From contig CANREX010000105.1 of the NCBI GenBank assembly GCA_947629735.1, forward strand, positions 1 to 5,142: a stretch of DNA of 5,142 bases, in the 5' to 3' direction. This stretch comes from an uncultured Clostridia bacterium (GTDB lineage: Bacteria; Bacillota; Clostridia; Christensenellales; Borkfalkiaceae). A model generated the notes under the pieces. The model was not told the origin of the DNA. It made no database searches and was given only the letters and a program-made list of their open reading frames with translations. Shown in pieces: positions 4,958 through 5,142 of the stretch (positions are counted from its first letter, which is position 1; each line of letters opens with the position of its first letter). The position numbers and the translations under genes were made by a program.

Positions 4958-5142
4958 ATTATAATTTTTGCCAATTCAGGAAAATAAAATGCGCCATTTT
5001 TACAAAATCATGGGAATATTGCACCCCGCATGCAACGTTTGGTAGCGCCGAATACAGCGTTTGTTGTTATAGCGCCTGTGGGCGACAAAATGCGGTAAAC
5101 CCCTTGCCCCTCTTCCGCGCGATAAAATCGCGCTCCCCCTCC
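4958..5142 (-). other. veg upstream region, no gene seen
   Basis: I see no gene in these 185 bases. On the minus strand they hold a perfect -10-like TATAAT (4963-4958) touching the veg start, with no good -35 at 16-18 bases. A weak pair, TTGCAT with CATGAT, is spaced 17 bases apart further upstream. A 7-bp hairpin GCGCGAT-AAA-ATCGCGC (5117-5133) is flanked by pyrimidine-rich stretches. There are also imperfect direct copies of a GGCGCTA...AAACG pattern near 5036-5083. The hairpin has no U-run after it on either strand and the window ends before its context is clear. Confidence 0.45.

Noticed and set aside
5117..5133. Terminator of a gene upstream of veg
   Set aside because: The 7-bp stem is perfect but no T-run follows on either strand, and the window ends 9 bases later.

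Overview
The window looks like a piece of a fairly GC-rich clostridial (Firmicutes/Bacillota) chromosome, probably from an endospore-forming lineage. The main evidence is a tight minus-strand cluster of a Veg protein, a SipL-like SPOCS/LysM spore-coat protein and IspE. From general knowledge of Clostridia, veg, a SPOCS/LysM gene and ispE are frequent neighbours. I cannot name a genus from the sequence alone.

All five genes I can support lie on the minus strand, so transcription runs from high to low coordinates. In that order they are: a leader of about 185 bases (5142-4958); veg (4957-4709); a 187-base spacer with GACGTC-centred hairpin repeats; a SPOCS/LysM protein (4521-3031) and its intrinsic terminator (about 2970-2925); a 320-base spacer with short G-rich repeats and a near-consensus sigma-A promoter; ispE (2710-1817); an acidic two-helix membrane protein of unknown function (1839-943) that overlaps the end of ispE; a 109-base spacer made of a degenerate 35-base tandem repeat; and a cysteine desulfurase (833 to beyond base 1) cut by the window edge before its catalytic cysteine. 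I found no plus-strand gene; the plus-strand reading frames are antisense shadows of these genes.

Functionally the window joins a sporulation module (Veg, SPOCS/LysM coat protein) to housekeeping metabolism (IspE in the MEP isoprenoid pathway, and a desulfurase supplying sulfur for Fe-S clusters or tRNA thiolation). The terminator after the SPOCS gene and the strong promoter before ispE indicate two transcription units.

The most interesting signals are in how the genes are expressed. The ispE promoter places its predicted start site exactly on the A of the ATG, with no Shine-Dalgarno, suggesting a leaderless mRNA. The SPOCS gene has a hairpin that would bury its start codon and part of its ribosome binding site in long transcripts, while a sigma-E-like promoter overlaps the 5' arm of that hairpin, so short transcripts would escape it. 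The desulfurase leader has mutually exclusive hairpin pairings. These are inferences from sequence and need RNA data.
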